In this document: positions 8,690 through 17,064 of the stretch, piece after piece
Position numbering within the stretch: position 1 is the stretch's first letter
Layout of the letters: each line of letters starts with the position of its first letter
Source: Actinomycetales bacterium
GTDB lineage: Bacteria > Actinomycetota > Actinomycetes > Actinomycetales > Cellulomonadaceae
Reading direction: 5' to 3'
Length of the DNA: 64,000 nt
Assembly: GCA_020444245.1 (NCBI GenBank)
Contig: JAHLLI010000022.1
Coordinates: forward strand, 1-64,000
The notes under the pieces: model-generated
What the model was told of the DNA's origin: nothing
Seen by the model: the letters and a program-made list of their open reading frames with translations, nothing else
Database searches by the model: none
Made by a program: the position numbers and the translations under genes

Positions 8690-8778
8690 GGCCCACCCAC
8701 GACACCCGCTGCCGGCCTGTGCCCCCGAAGCCGTTCCGGTCGGCGGACGGGCTCGGGCCGGCCGCGGGCCGGCACGAG

Positions 8779-8812
8779 CGTGGGGCCGGGGCATACCTGC
8801 CCCGGCCCCACG
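8779..8812. terminator. Bidirectional hairpin between convergent genes
   Basis: A perfect 15-bp stem (8779-8793 with 8798-8812) closes the four-base loop TACC. It lies between the end of the sugar operon on the plus strand and the end of the acetyltransferase gene on the minus strand, so it can serve both. No U-run is present, as usual in very high-GC genomes. Confidence 0.7.
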
Positions 8813-8852
8813 TGGTTCGCAGGAGCGGCCGGCGGCCGGGCGAGCGCCGCGG

Positions 8853-9332
8853 TCAGCCCGCGCGCACGTACCGCCGGCACGGCGAGACGAAGGTCTCCCC
8901 GTCGACGGTCACCTCGTACGGCAGGGGGCCGGCGTCGCGCCACCCGCAGCGCTCGTAGAACCGCCGGGCGCGGACGTTGCCCTCGACCACGGCGAGCCAC
9001 GGCTCCGGGTGCCCCGCGGCGGTGACCTGCCGCTCACCCTCGGCGAGCAGGACGTCCGCCACCCCGGTGCCGCGGTGCTCGGGCGCCACGAACAGCTGCT
9101 CGACCTCGTCCCCGACCACCATCACGAAGCCCGCGACCTCGCCGCCCACGACGGCCACCGTGGTCTGCGGTACCCGAGCCCTGGCGCGGACGCCGAAGGC
9201 CTCGCGGGTGCGCGCCCGGGTGAGTCCGTCGGGTACGTGCGCCGCGTGCCCGTCGTGCCAGCCCGTGTGCCAGATCTCGGCGATCGTGTCGGCGTCCCCG
9301 GGCGTCGCGGCCCGTACGACGGCACCGACCAC
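8853..9332 (-). CDS. GNAT-family N-acetyltransferase
   Basis: This 159-residue protein should transfer an acetyl group from acetyl-CoA to an unknown amine. The Gcn5-type core is visible: beta-strand AGFVMVVGDEVEQLFVAPEH, then the acetyl-CoA pyrophosphate loop HRGTGVADVLLAEG (the R/Q-x-x-G-x-G/A motif, about residues 86-98). The C-terminal NVRARRFYERCGW is the usual GNAT alpha4 Asn and Tyr. The GTG start lies 3 bp after the stop of the upstream DEAD-box helicase gene, so it is probably co-transcribed with it. Substrate unknown. Confidence 0.8.
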   Translation of the reverse strand: MVGAVVRAATPGDADTIAEIWHTGWHDGHAAHVPDGLTRARTREAFGVRARARVPQTTVAVVGGEVAGFVMVVGDEVEQLFVAPEHRGTGVADVLLAEGERQVTAAGHPEPWLAVVEGNVRARRFYERCGWRDAGPLPYEVTVDGETFVSPCRRYVRAG

Positions 9333-9335
9333 CCG

Positions 9336-10964
9336 TCAGCCCTCGACGGCGGCCGTGGCCGGCGCCGAGCCCTCGCCCGCACCCCCGCCGGAACGGCGGC
9401 GGCGACGGCGGCGCTTGCGGGCCGGGGTCTCGCCCTCGCCCTCGGCGCGCCGGGGCTCGGCAGCGTCGTCCCGGCGCTCGGGGGCATCCCGGTGGCCGCC
9501 GTCGCGCTTGTGCTCGCGGTCGCCCTTGCCGTGGCCGTGACCCTTGCCGTGGCCGTCGCGTCGGTCCTTGTCCCGGCCCTTGCCGTGACCCTTGTCGTGG
9601 GCCGGCCCGCCACGCTTGCCGGTCTCGCCGAGGTCCTCGAGGACCTCGGCGTCCAGGCCCTCGCGGACCCTGGCCTCCTTGGGCAGCCGGCCCTTGGTGC
9701 CCTCGGGGATGTCCAGGTCGGTGTACAGGTGCGGCGAGGAGGAGTAGGTCTCCTGCGGCACGGGGATACCCAGGCCGAGCGCCTTGTCGATCAGTGACCA
9801 GCGCGGCACGTCGTCCCAGTCCACGAAGGTGATCGCGGTGCCGGTCTTGCCGGCGCGGCCGGTGCGCCCGGTGCGGTGCAGGTAGGTCTTGTCGTCCTCG
9901 GGGCACTGGTAGTTGACCACGTGCGTGACGTCGTCGACGTCGATGCCCCGGGCGGCCACGTCGGTCGCGACCAGGACGTCGATCTTGCCGTGCCGGAACG
10001 CCCGCAGGGCCTGCTCGCGCGCGCCCTGGCCGAGGTCGCCGTGGATCGCGCCGGCCGCGAAGCCGCGCTCGGTGAGGTCGTCGGCGACCTTCGCGGCGGT
10101 CCGCTTGGTCCGCGCGAACACCAGCGTCAGACCGCGGCCCCTGGACTGCAGGATGCGTGCCAGGACCTCGACCTTGTCCAGCGCGTGCGCGCGGTAGACG
10201 ACCTGTGTGATCGCCTTGAGCGTCAGGCCGTCGTCCTCGGGGTCCGCGGCGCGGATGTGGGTGGGCTGCGTCATGTACCGCCGCGCCATCGCCACCACGG
10301 CCCCGGGCATGGTCGCCGAGAACAGCATCGTGTGGCGCGTGGCGGGGGTGCGGGCCAGGAGCTTCTCGACGTCGGGCAGGAAGCCCAGGTCGAGCATCTC
10401 GTCGGCCTCGTCGAGCACGACGGTGGTCGCCCTGGACAGGTCCAGGTGGCGCTGGTTGAGCAGGTCGACCATCCGCCCGGGGGTGCCGACGACCACCTCG
10501 ACACCCTTGGTGAGGGCGTCGATCTGCGGCTCGTACGCGCGCCCGCCGTACAGCAGGGTGACGCGCACGCCGCGGTGACGCGAGGCGGTCGTCAGGTCGC
10601 CGGCGACCTGGATCGCCAGCTCGCGGGTGGGAGCGACGACGAGGGCCTGGGGCTTGCCGGGTGCCGGCAGCCGGTCGAAGCCCTCCTCGCCCGGGGCCAC
10701 GACGTGCTCGAGCAACGGCAGTCCGAAGCCCAGGGTCTTGCCGGTACCGGTCTTGGCCTGGCCGATGATGTCGTGGCGCTGCATCGCGACCGGCAGCGTC
10801 ATGGCCTGGATCGGGAACGGGTGGGTGATCCCGACCTCGGCGAGCGCGGAGGTGATCTCCGGGCGGATGCCGAAGTCCGCGAAGGTCGGCTGGTCGATGG
10901 CGGGCGCGGGCGCGTCGGCAACGGGTGCGTCAGCGGCCGGCGCACCCACAGGGGTGGCGGTCAT
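9336..10964 (-). CDS. DEAD-box ATP-dependent RNA helicase (RhlE/DeaD type)
   Basis: A 542-residue RNA helicase for ribosome assembly or RNA turnover. All core motifs are visible: F..FGI plus PFPIQ (Q motif), AKTGTGKT near residue 70 (motif I), PTRELA (Ia), LDEADEML (II, DEAD), SAT (III), ARGIDV (V) and HRTGRTGRAG (VI). From about residue 430 it carries a long low-complexity tail rich in Lys, Arg, His, Asp and Gly, ending in a run of Arg, probably an RNA-binding extension. I chose ATG 10964, preceded by GAGAGGAC, over the longer frame from 11015. In M. tuberculosis the related rhlE (Rv3211) occupies the equivalent place in this conserved gene block. Confidence 0.85.
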   Translation of the reverse strand: MTATPVGAPAADAPVADAPAPAIDQPTFADFGIRPEITSALAEVGITHPFPIQAMTLPVAMQRHDIIGQAKTGTGKTLGFGLPLLEHVVAPGEEGFDRLPAPGKPQALVVAPTRELAIQVAGDLTTASRHRGVRVTLLYGGRAYEPQIDALTKGVEVVVGTPGRMVDLLNQRHLDLSRATTVVLDEADEMLDLGFLPDVEKLLARTPATRHTMLFSATMPGAVVAMARRYMTQPTHIRAADPEDDGLTLKAITQVVYRAHALDKVEVLARILQSRGRGLTLVFARTKRTAAKVADDLTERGFAAGAIHGDLGQGAREQALRAFRHGKIDVLVATDVAARGIDVDDVTHVVNYQCPEDDKTYLHRTGRTGRAGKTGTAITFVDWDDVPRWSLIDKALGLGIPVPQETYSSSPHLYTDLDIPEGTKGRLPKEARVREGLDAEVLEDLGETGKRGGPAHDKGHGKGRDKDRRDGHGKGHGHGKGDREHKRDGGHRDAPERRDDAAEPRRAEGEGETPARKRRRRRRRSGGGAGEGSAPATAAVEG

Positions 10965-11124
10965 GTCGTCCTCTCGGATCCGTGGGGCCGCACCGAAGGG
11001 GCCTGCCACGGTCATGTGGCGGCAGCCGATCGCGCAGGACTTCGCACAGGACAGCGCGTCTGATCACGCCAGAGACGAGACGACCGGTCAACCGATGTAC
11101 CGGGCCAGCCTATAGCCTGTCCCG

Positions 11125-11814
11125 ATGAGCGACTCGTCGTCCCCGGCCGGCACCGTCGAATCCGAGGGACCGGTGGCCGCCGAGCGGGCGCTCCCGCTGC
11201 TCGGGATGATCGCCTACTTCCAGCTCGCGGCGTTCTCGCGGTTCGCCGCCGACTCCACGCTCGCGCCGACGCTGGCCGAGCGTCTGTCGATGGCCGGGTT
11301 CGCCCGCAACGCGCTGGACCGGGTGGACCGGGTGGCGCAGCGGATCGCCGAGCTGGGCGGCGAGCTGCAGCCGACGATGCGCCCGTTCGCCGGCGTCCTG
11401 GTCGAGTTCGACCGACGCACGGAGCCGTCGACCTGGGCGGAGCGGCTGCTCAAGGGGTACGTGGGCTACGGCGTGGCCGACGACTTCGCCGAGGCGCTCG
11501 CCGAGGGGCTCGACCCGGTGTCGCACTCGGTCGTGGACGCGGTGATGGTCGACGACGGCCACGCCGGGACGGTGGTCGCCGCCCTCGGCGCGGCCGGGGA
11601 GGTCGACGCGACCCTCACCCCGCGGCTGGCGCTGTGGGGACGCCGGCTGGTGGGCGAGTCGCTCGGTGTCGTGCAGGGGGTGCTCGCCGACCACCCGGAG
11701 ATCGTCCGGCTGCTGAGCGTCGCGCTCCCCGGCGACGAGCCGCAGCAGCGGCTGTTCGCCCGGCTCACCGCCGAGCACACCCGCCGGATGGACCGCCTCG
11801 GCCTGGCGGCCTGA
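11125..11814 (+). CDS. Ferritin-like fold protein (MiaE_2-like)
   Basis: A 229-residue all-helical protein of the actinobacterial ferritin-like family related to the tRNA hydroxylase MiaE. Helical segments with carboxylates that could bind a di-iron centre are visible: IAYFQLAAFSRFAADS, LAERLSMAGFARNALDRVDR and TWAERLLKGYVGYGVADDFAEAL. The tRNA-modifying activity of the MiaE family is not established for this branch. It is divergent from the DEAD helicase and looks leaderless: a -10-like TAGCCT at 11113-11118 ends 6 bases before the ATG. It is convergent with the DUF3107 gene, with only 3 bp between stops. Confidence 0.75.
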   Translation: MSDSSSPAGTVESEGPVAAERALPLLGMIAYFQLAAFSRFAADSTLAPTLAERLSMAGFARNALDRVDRVAQRIAELGGELQPTMRPFAGVLVEFDRRTEPSTWAERLLKGYVGYGVADDFAEALAEGLDPVSHSVVDAVMVDDGHAGTVVAALGAAGEVDATLTPRLALWGRRLVGESLGVVQGVLADHPEIVRLLSVALPGDEPQQRLFARLTAEHTRRMDRLGLAA

Positions 11815-11817
11815 GCC

Positions 11818-12039
11818 TCAGAGGTTGAAGCCCACGCGCCGGGTGTCGTCGGTGCCGAGCTCGACGTAGCCCACCATCGACGCGGGCACCAGCACGCGGC
11901 GACCCTTCGCGTCCACGAGGTCGATCGGCGCACCGACCTCGAGCGCCTTGAGCACGTCCTTGGCGATCTTGTCCGCCGTGCCGTCGAGCTCGATCACCAG
12001 CTCGCGAGCCACGTTCTGCACACCGATCGTGATCTGCAC
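11818..12039 (-). CDS. DUF3107 family small protein
   Basis: A 73-residue protein of the conserved actinobacterial family DUF3107 (TB9.4-like in M. tuberculosis, an antigen of unknown function). It matches the family over its full length, with the typical MQITIGVQNVARELV start and the ending VGYVELG....VGFNL. The GTG start has a clear GGAGGGA site, and a -10-like TAGGAT lies at 12072-12067 on the minus strand. It sits next to the TetR gene, as in other actinobacteria. Molecular role unknown. Confidence 0.85.
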   Translation of the reverse strand: MQITIGVQNVARELVIELDGTADKIAKDVLKALEVGAPIDLVDAKGRRVLVPASMVGYVELGTDDTRRVGFNL

Positions 12040-12104
12040 GCCCGTCCCTCCGTCGTCGCTGACGCCATCCTAGGTGGGCGGGCGGGCCGGCGCCGCCACG
12101 GGCG

Positions 12105-12740
12105 TCAGCCCGGGTCGTCCTCCGCCGTGCGGCCGCCGATGAGACCCTGCACGCCGTCCCAGGCGAGCCGGCCGACCAGGTCGACAGCCGTGTCGGTGTC
12201 GACCGCCGTCGGGCGGTGCCGCGAGGTCGCGGTCACCTGCGCCATGCCGACGAGGACCTCGGCCAGGAGGTCGGCCTGGGCCTGGGGCAGCCCGGTGACG
12301 TCCCGAAGGCTCCGGCAGATCGCCGCGGCCGCTTCACGCGAGGCCATCTCGACGCGCCCGCGCACCTCCTGGTCGCGCGTCACGTCCGACTCGAACAGCA
12401 GCGAGGACGTCTCGCCGGCCTGCTCGACGAACGCGACGAAGGCCGCGAAGATCGCGCGGATGACGTCGCGGCCGGGGGGCCCGTCCTCCGTGGCGGCCAG
12501 GGCGAGCTCGGCGTCGACCGCCTCGACCAGGGCCTCGCCGCGCCGGTCGACCACCGCCAGGTACAGGTCGAGCTTGGACGGGAAGTGCCGGTAGAGCACC
12601 GGCTTGGAGACCTCGGCGCGCTCTGCGATGTCGTCCATCGAGACGTGGTGGAACCCGTCGCGGGCGAACATCGCCTCCGCGATCTCGAGGACCTGTGCAC
12701 GCCTGTCGTCGGCGGACATCCGCGGCGGACGTGGTGCCAT
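12105..12740 (-). CDS. TetR-family transcriptional regulator
   Basis: A 211-residue repressor. The N-terminal DNA-binding domain is canonical: RRAQVLEIAEAMFARDGFHHVSM then DDIAERAEVSKPVLYRHFPSK, the recognition helix lying near residues 38-50. The C-terminal ligand domain (about 75-200) is of the type found beside DUF3107/DUF3152 in actinobacteria. The ATG is probably leaderless: TAGCAT (12752-12747) ends 6 bases before it. It is divergent from the DUF3152 gene with a 97-bp gap holding an inverted repeat it might bind. Ligand unknown. Confidence 0.85.
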   Translation of the reverse strand: MAPRPPRMSADDRRAQVLEIAEAMFARDGFHHVSMDDIAERAEVSKPVLYRHFPSKLDLYLAVVDRRGEALVEAVDAELALAATEDGPPGRDVIRAIFAAFVAFVEQAGETSSLLFESDVTRDQEVRGRVEMASREAAAAICRSLRDVTGLPQAQADLLAEVLVGMAQVTATSRHRPTAVDTDTAVDLVGRLAWDGVQGLIGGRTAEDDPG

Positions 12741-12801
12741 CCATCGATGCTAGTGGGGCGAGTCCCGCCGCGGGCTGCTCCGGGGAGATCGGGACGAACG
12801 T

Positions 12802-12831
12802 GTGACGTGCGGCGTCACGCGGTGCGACGAT
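12802..12831 (+). promoter_or_regulatory. Promoter of the DUF3152 gene with inverted repeat over the -35
   Basis: GTGACG (12802-12807) and CGTCAC (12813-12818) form an inverted repeat with a 5-base spacer. The repeat overlaps a -35-like TGACGT (12803-12808), which is 17 bp from a -10-like GACGAT (12826-12831); the GTG start follows 6 bases later. The repeat could be the operator of the divergent TetR protein, but that link is inference. Confidence 0.45.
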
Positions 12832-12837
12832 GGCCCG

Positions 12838-13815
12838 GTGCCCGAGCGGATCCAGCACTCCCGCCCCGCCGCGCCTGCGCGTCATGCGCGGCGGCCGGGG
12901 GCCGTGCTGACCCGTGGGCGGTTCCGCCTGATCGCGCTGGTGCCGGCCGTGGTGCTCGGCCTCGGCGGGGGTGCGGCGACGGCGATGACGATGACCGAGG
13001 AGCCCGTGGTCATCGGGGCGCTGCAGATCCGGGCCGTGGACGAGGCGGCCGAGGCCGGCGAGGGCGCGGGCGGGTCGGACGCCACCGAGGCGCCGTCCGA
13101 GGGTGCTCCCGGGCCAGTGGGCGTCGCCGCCACGACCGACGGCGCCATCGCGGACCTGACGGCGGAGCCCGCCGCGATGCTCCTGCAGCGGGTCGAGGGC
13201 CTCGTCCCGGAGCTGGCGACGGCCGCCACGCCCGTGCCACCCGTCTCCGCGGCCGACCGGATGGCCGGCCTGCTGAGCCTCGACACGCCGCAGCACGCCG
13301 ACGGCGAGCTCGTGGTGGTGCCGGGTTCGAGCCCGGCACCGGACCCGTCGGCGTCGGTGCGCACCGTCCGGGTCGAGGTCGAGGCGGGCCTGCCGGTCGA
13401 CGGCGAGCGTTTCGCCAGGCTGGTGATGGGGATCCTCAACAACCCCCAGGGCTGGGGGCACGGCGGCGCGCTGAGCTTCGCGCGGACCGATGGCGCCGCG
13501 GACCTGCGGGTGGTGCTCGCCTCGCCGGACAAGATCGACGAGATGTGCGCGCCGCTGGCCACCAACGGTGACTTCTCGTGCGGGCGCTACGGGCACGCGG
13601 CGATCAACTACACGCGATGGGTGACCGGCGCGCCGGAGTTCGACGACCTGACGGTCTACCGCCAGTACGTGGTCAACCACGAGGTGGGGCACCTGCTGGG
13701 TCACCAGCACGTGTCCTGCCCCGGGGCGGGCGAGGTCGCACCGGTCATGCAGCAGCAGAGCGTCCGCGTCGCGCCGTGCCTGCCCAACGGCTGGCCCTAC
13801 CCCGACGCGACCTGA
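12838..13815 (+). CDS. DUF3152 domain protein, membrane-anchored putative zinc metalloprotease
   Basis: A 325-residue protein with one N-terminal membrane or signal segment (LIALVPAVVLGLGGGAATA, about residues 30-48), an Ala/Glu-rich linker, then the DUF3152 domain (about 175-325). The zincin motif HEVGHLLGHQH begins at H281 and fits HExxHxxGxxH, so a secreted zinc protease is likely, though activity of this family is not established. Cys pairs (MCAPLA..FSCG, SCPG..APCL) suggest disulfides outside the cell. The GTG at 12838 lies 6 bases after GACGAT, fitting a leaderless message. The counterpart Rv3207c lies in the same neighbourhood in mycobacteria. Confidence 0.8.
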   Translation: MPERIQHSRPAAPARHARRPGAVLTRGRFRLIALVPAVVLGLGGGAATAMTMTEEPVVIGALQIRAVDEAAEAGEGAGGSDATEAPSEGAPGPVGVAATTDGAIADLTAEPAAMLLQRVEGLVPELATAATPVPPVSAADRMAGLLSLDTPQHADGELVVVPGSSPAPDPSASVRTVRVEVEAGLPVDGERFARLVMGILNNPQGWGHGGALSFARTDGAADLRVVLASPDKIDEMCAPLATNGDFSCGRYGHAAINYTRWVTGAPEFDDLTVYRQYVVNHEVGHLLGHQHVSCPGAGEVAPVMQQQSVRVAPCLPNGWPYPDAT

Positions 13816-13911
13816 GGCCTCGGTACCGGCCGGCGCCGAATCGCGGCGAACGGGTGGCCGTGGCGTCCGACCGGCACCGCGGTGTCGGGCCCGTGTGGTG
13901 GGATCGGGTGC

Positions 13912-16900
13912 GTGGTCGAGCTCGTGGCGCCGGTGGCGCGTGCCCCGTGGCCGGAGCTCGACCCGTCGCAGCGGCGGGTCGTCCGGCACCGCGGGCCGCT
14001 GCTGGTCACGGGCGCGCCGGGGTCGGGACGGACCACGACCGCGCTCGCGGTGGTGGCGGACCGGCTGGCCGACGGGGAGCTCGACCCCGCGGACACGCTG
14101 CTGCTCGCGCCCACCCGCCGGGCCGCCGCACGGCTGCGTGACGCGCTCGCGGGGCACCTGAGGCGCACCACCGGTGAGCCGGTGGTCCGCACGCCGTCGT
14201 CCCTGGCGTTCTCCGTGCTCCGGGCCCGCGCGACCTTGCTCGGCGAGCCGGCGCCCACCCTGATCAGCGGGCCCGAGCAGGACCTCGTGCTGGCCGAGCT
14301 GCTGGCCGGCCACCGCGCGGGCGAGGGCGTGGCCGTGCCCTGGCCGGAGCACGTGCCCGACGAGGCCCTCGGCCTGCGCGCCTTCCGTGACGAGCTGCGC
14401 GACCTGCTGATGCGGGCCGCCGAGCGCGGCCTGCGCCCCGACGACCTCGCCGCCCTCGGCGACCGGCACGGCCGGCCCGAGTGGCGGGCCGCCGCGGCGG
14501 TGTACCAGGAGTACCTGGACGTCACCCAGCTGCGCACCGGCACCCCCGACGCGGGCGCGCGCTTCGATCCCGCCGTGGTGGTCGACGAGGCCGCCGAGGC
14601 GCTGCTGACCTGGGCCGACGAGGTGCCGCACGCGGCGCGTCCGTCGTGGCGCCTGGTGGTGGTCGACGACTACCAGGAGGCCACCGCCGCGACGGTGCGG
14701 CTGCTGCACGTGCTGGCGCAGGACGGCGCCGAGCTGGTGCTGCTCGCCGACCCGGACCTGGCGGTGCAGACGTTCCGGGGCGCCAGCCCGGCGCTGGTGG
14801 AGCGGGCCTCGCTGCCGGCCGGCAGCGAGCTCGGGGCGTTCGGGGCCGACACCGCGGTGCTCGAACGGGTCTGGCGGCACGGCTCGCGGCTGCGCGAGGT
14901 GGTGGGCGCGGTGACCGCGGAGATCCGTGGACCCGAGCGCCGCCACCGGCTCGCCCCCGGCACCGACACCGGCCGGGGCGGCGCGGGCGAGGCCGAGGTG
15001 CACCTGGTGCGCTCGAGCGCGCAGGAGTCGGCGGACGCCGCGCACGTGCTGCGCAGCGCCCACCTGCACGACAGCGTGCCCTGGCACCGGATGGCGGTGG
15101 TCGTGCGCAGCGGCGGCCGGGTCGCCGAGCTGCGCCGCGCGCTGCTGGCCGCGCGCGTGCCGGTCGAGACCACCGGCTCGGACGTGCCGCTGAGGTCCGA
15201 GCCCGCGGTGCGCCCGCTGCTCTCCGCCCTGGCCTGTGTGCTCGACCCGGAGCTGCTCGCCGAGCACGCGACGACGCTGCTCACCTCGCCGCTGGGCGGT
15301 CTGGACCCCGTGGGGCTGCGCCGGGTGCGCCGGGCGCTGCGTGCCGAGGAGCTCGCCGGTGGTGGCACGCGGACCAGCGACCCGCTGCTGGTGGAGGTGC
15401 TGGCGGACCCCGCGCGCGCCGCCACGCTGCCGGCCGAGCAGCGCGGTCCGGTGCAGCGCATGGCGAGGGTGCTGGCGGCCGGCCGCGAGGCGCTCGCGGA
15501 GCCGGGCGCCGGGGTGCTCGACGTGCTGTGGGCCGTGTGGTCCGCCACCGGCCTGGCCGAGACCTGGCGGCGCAGCGCGCTCGCCGGCGGCGCCGCCGGG
15601 GCCAGGGCGGACCGGGACCTGGACGCCGTGCTGGCCCTGTTCACCGCCGCGGAGCAGTTCGTGGACCGGCTGCCGCAGGCCCCGCCCGCGGCGTTCGTCG
15701 ACCACCTCGAGGCCCAGGCGCTGCCCGCCGACACGCTCGCCGCGCGCGGCGACCCCGGGGACGCGGTCGCGGTGCTCACCGCGGCGGGCGCCGCCGGGCT
15801 CGAGTGGGACGTCGTGGTGGTCGCCGGGGTCCAGGAGGGCGTGTGGCCGGACCTGCGCCTGCGGGACTCGATGCTCGGGGCGGCGCACCTGGTCGAGGTC
15901 CTGGCGGGACGGGCGGGCGACCGCGAGTCGGTCGCCCAGGCCCGCCAGGCGGTGCTCGACGACGAGCTGCGCTCGTTCGCGGTCGCGGCCTCGCGGGCCA
16001 CGACGCGGCTCGTGGTCACCGCGGTGCGCGACGCCGACCACCAGGCCTCGGCCCTGGTGGACCTCGTGGTCCCGGCCACCGGCGACGGCCCCGACCCGCG
16101 GCTGCGGACCGCGCCCGCGGCGCTGGACCTGCGTGCCCTGGTCGCCAGGCTGCGCGCCGCCGTCGAGGCCGACCCGGCGTCCCCGGCCGCGGGACTGCTC
16201 GCCCACCTGGCCGCCGAGGGCGTCGAGGGCGCCGACCCGGGCACCTGGTTCGGCACCCGCGAGGTCTCCAGCACCGATCCGCTCTGGCCGCCGCAGGGTC
16301 CCGTGCCCATGTCGCCGTCGCGCGTCGAGGCTGCGCAGACGTGCGCGCTGCGCTGGGCGTTGGAGTCGGTGGGCGGGCGCGCCGCCGAGTCGCGCGAGCA
16401 GTCGCTCGGCACCCTGCTGCACGCGGTCGCGGCGGCCCTGCCGCGCGGCACGGAGGCCGAGCTGGGGGCCATGGTCGAGCGGCGCTGGGCGGAGCTCGGG
16501 CTGCCCGAGGGCTGGCTGGACCGCCAGGCCCGGCGCCGCGCCGCGGACATGGTGCGCAAGCTCGCGGCCTACCTGCGAGACGCCGGCGAGCCGGTCGCGC
16601 TCGAGCAGGACTTCCGGGTGCGCCTCGGGCGGGTGCAGGTGCACGGCGTCGTGGACCGGCTCGAGCGCGCCGGTGTGGACCCCGAGGGCCGCACGCTGCT
16701 GCGCGTCGTGGACCTCAAGACCGGGAAGAGCCCGGTCTCGGCCGACGACGCCGCGCGGCACGCCCAGCTGGGCCTCTACCAGGCGGCGGTGGACGCCGGC
16801 GGCTTCGAGGACGTGGTGCCCGGCGCCCGCGCGGCCGGAGCAGCGCTGGTGTACGTCGGCACGCCCACGGTGAAGGTGTCCACCCGGGACCAGGCCGCCC

Positions 16901-17064
16901 TGGCCCAGGACCCCGAACCGGGCTGGGTGGACGTGCTGGTCGACGAGGTCGCGGACGTCGTCACGAGTGCGGCCATGTGCGCCTCGCGCAACGAGCTGTG
17001 CCGCAGCTGCCCGGTGCGCCGGTCCTGCCCCGCCCAGCCCGAGGGTCGGGTGGTGGGCGCATGA
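13912..17064 (+). CDS. adnA: AdnA subunit of the AdnAB helicase-nuclease
   Basis: With the next gene product it forms the actinobacterial AdnAB motor-nuclease that resects double-strand breaks. The 1050-residue chain has an N-terminal UvrD-like motor and a C-terminal PD-(D/E)XK nuclease: RVVDLKTGKSP near residue 931. A cysteine (QTCALRWAL) plus a CxxxxxxCxxCxxxxxC cluster near the end resembles the iron-sulfur staple of AddB-type nucleases. The motor looks degenerate: the P-loop is GAPGSGRTTT, with Arg40 where Lys is expected, and motif II is VVVDDYQEAT. The GTG at 13912 follows TGGGAT by 7 bases; an earlier in-frame GTG exists at 13882. The stop overlaps the adnB ATG (ATGA). Confidence 0.85.
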   Translation: MVELVAPVARAPWPELDPSQRRVVRHRGPLLVTGAPGSGRTTTALAVVADRLADGELDPADTLLLAPTRRAAARLRDALAGHLRRTTGEPVVRTPSSLAFSVLRARATLLGEPAPTLISGPEQDLVLAELLAGHRAGEGVAVPWPEHVPDEALGLRAFRDELRDLLMRAAERGLRPDDLAALGDRHGRPEWRAAAAVYQEYLDVTQLRTGTPDAGARFDPAVVVDEAAEALLTWADEVPHAARPSWRLVVVDDYQEATAATVRLLHVLAQDGAELVLLADPDLAVQTFRGASPALVERASLPAGSELGAFGADTAVLERVWRHGSRLREVVGAVTAEIRGPERRHRLAPGTDTGRGGAGEAEVHLVRSSAQESADAAHVLRSAHLHDSVPWHRMAVVVRSGGRVAELRRALLAARVPVETTGSDVPLRSEPAVRPLLSALACVLDPELLAEHATTLLTSPLGGLDPVGLRRVRRALRAEELAGGGTRTSDPLLVEVLADPARAATLPAEQRGPVQRMARVLAAGREALAEPGAGVLDVLWAVWSATGLAETWRRSALAGGAAGARADRDLDAVLALFTAAEQFVDRLPQAPPAAFVDHLEAQALPADTLAARGDPGDAVAVLTAAGAAGLEWDVVVVAGVQEGVWPDLRLRDSMLGAAHLVEVLAGRAGDRESVAQARQAVLDDELRSFAVAASRATTRLVVTAVRDADHQASALVDLVVPATGDGPDPRLRTAPAALDLRALVARLRAAVEADPASPAAGLLAHLAAEGVEGADPGTWFGTREVSSTDPLWPPQGPVPMSPSRVEAAQTCALRWALESVGGRAAESREQSLGTLLHAVAAALPRGTEAELGAMVERRWAELGLPEGWLDRQARRRAADMVRKLAAYLRDAGEPVALEQDFRVRLGRVQVHGVVDRLERAGVDPEGRTLLRVVDLKTGKSPVSADDAARHAQLGLYQAAVDAGGFEDVVPGARAAGAALVYVGTPTVKVSTRDQAALAQDPEPGWVDVLVDEVADVVTSAAMCASRNELCRSCPVRRSCPAQPEGRVVGA

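Noticed and set aside
12334-16761. A 1475-codon open frame on the minus strand
   Set aside because: It is the antisense of DUF3152/AdnA with GC-skewed composition and no domain; long antisense frames are expected at this GC.
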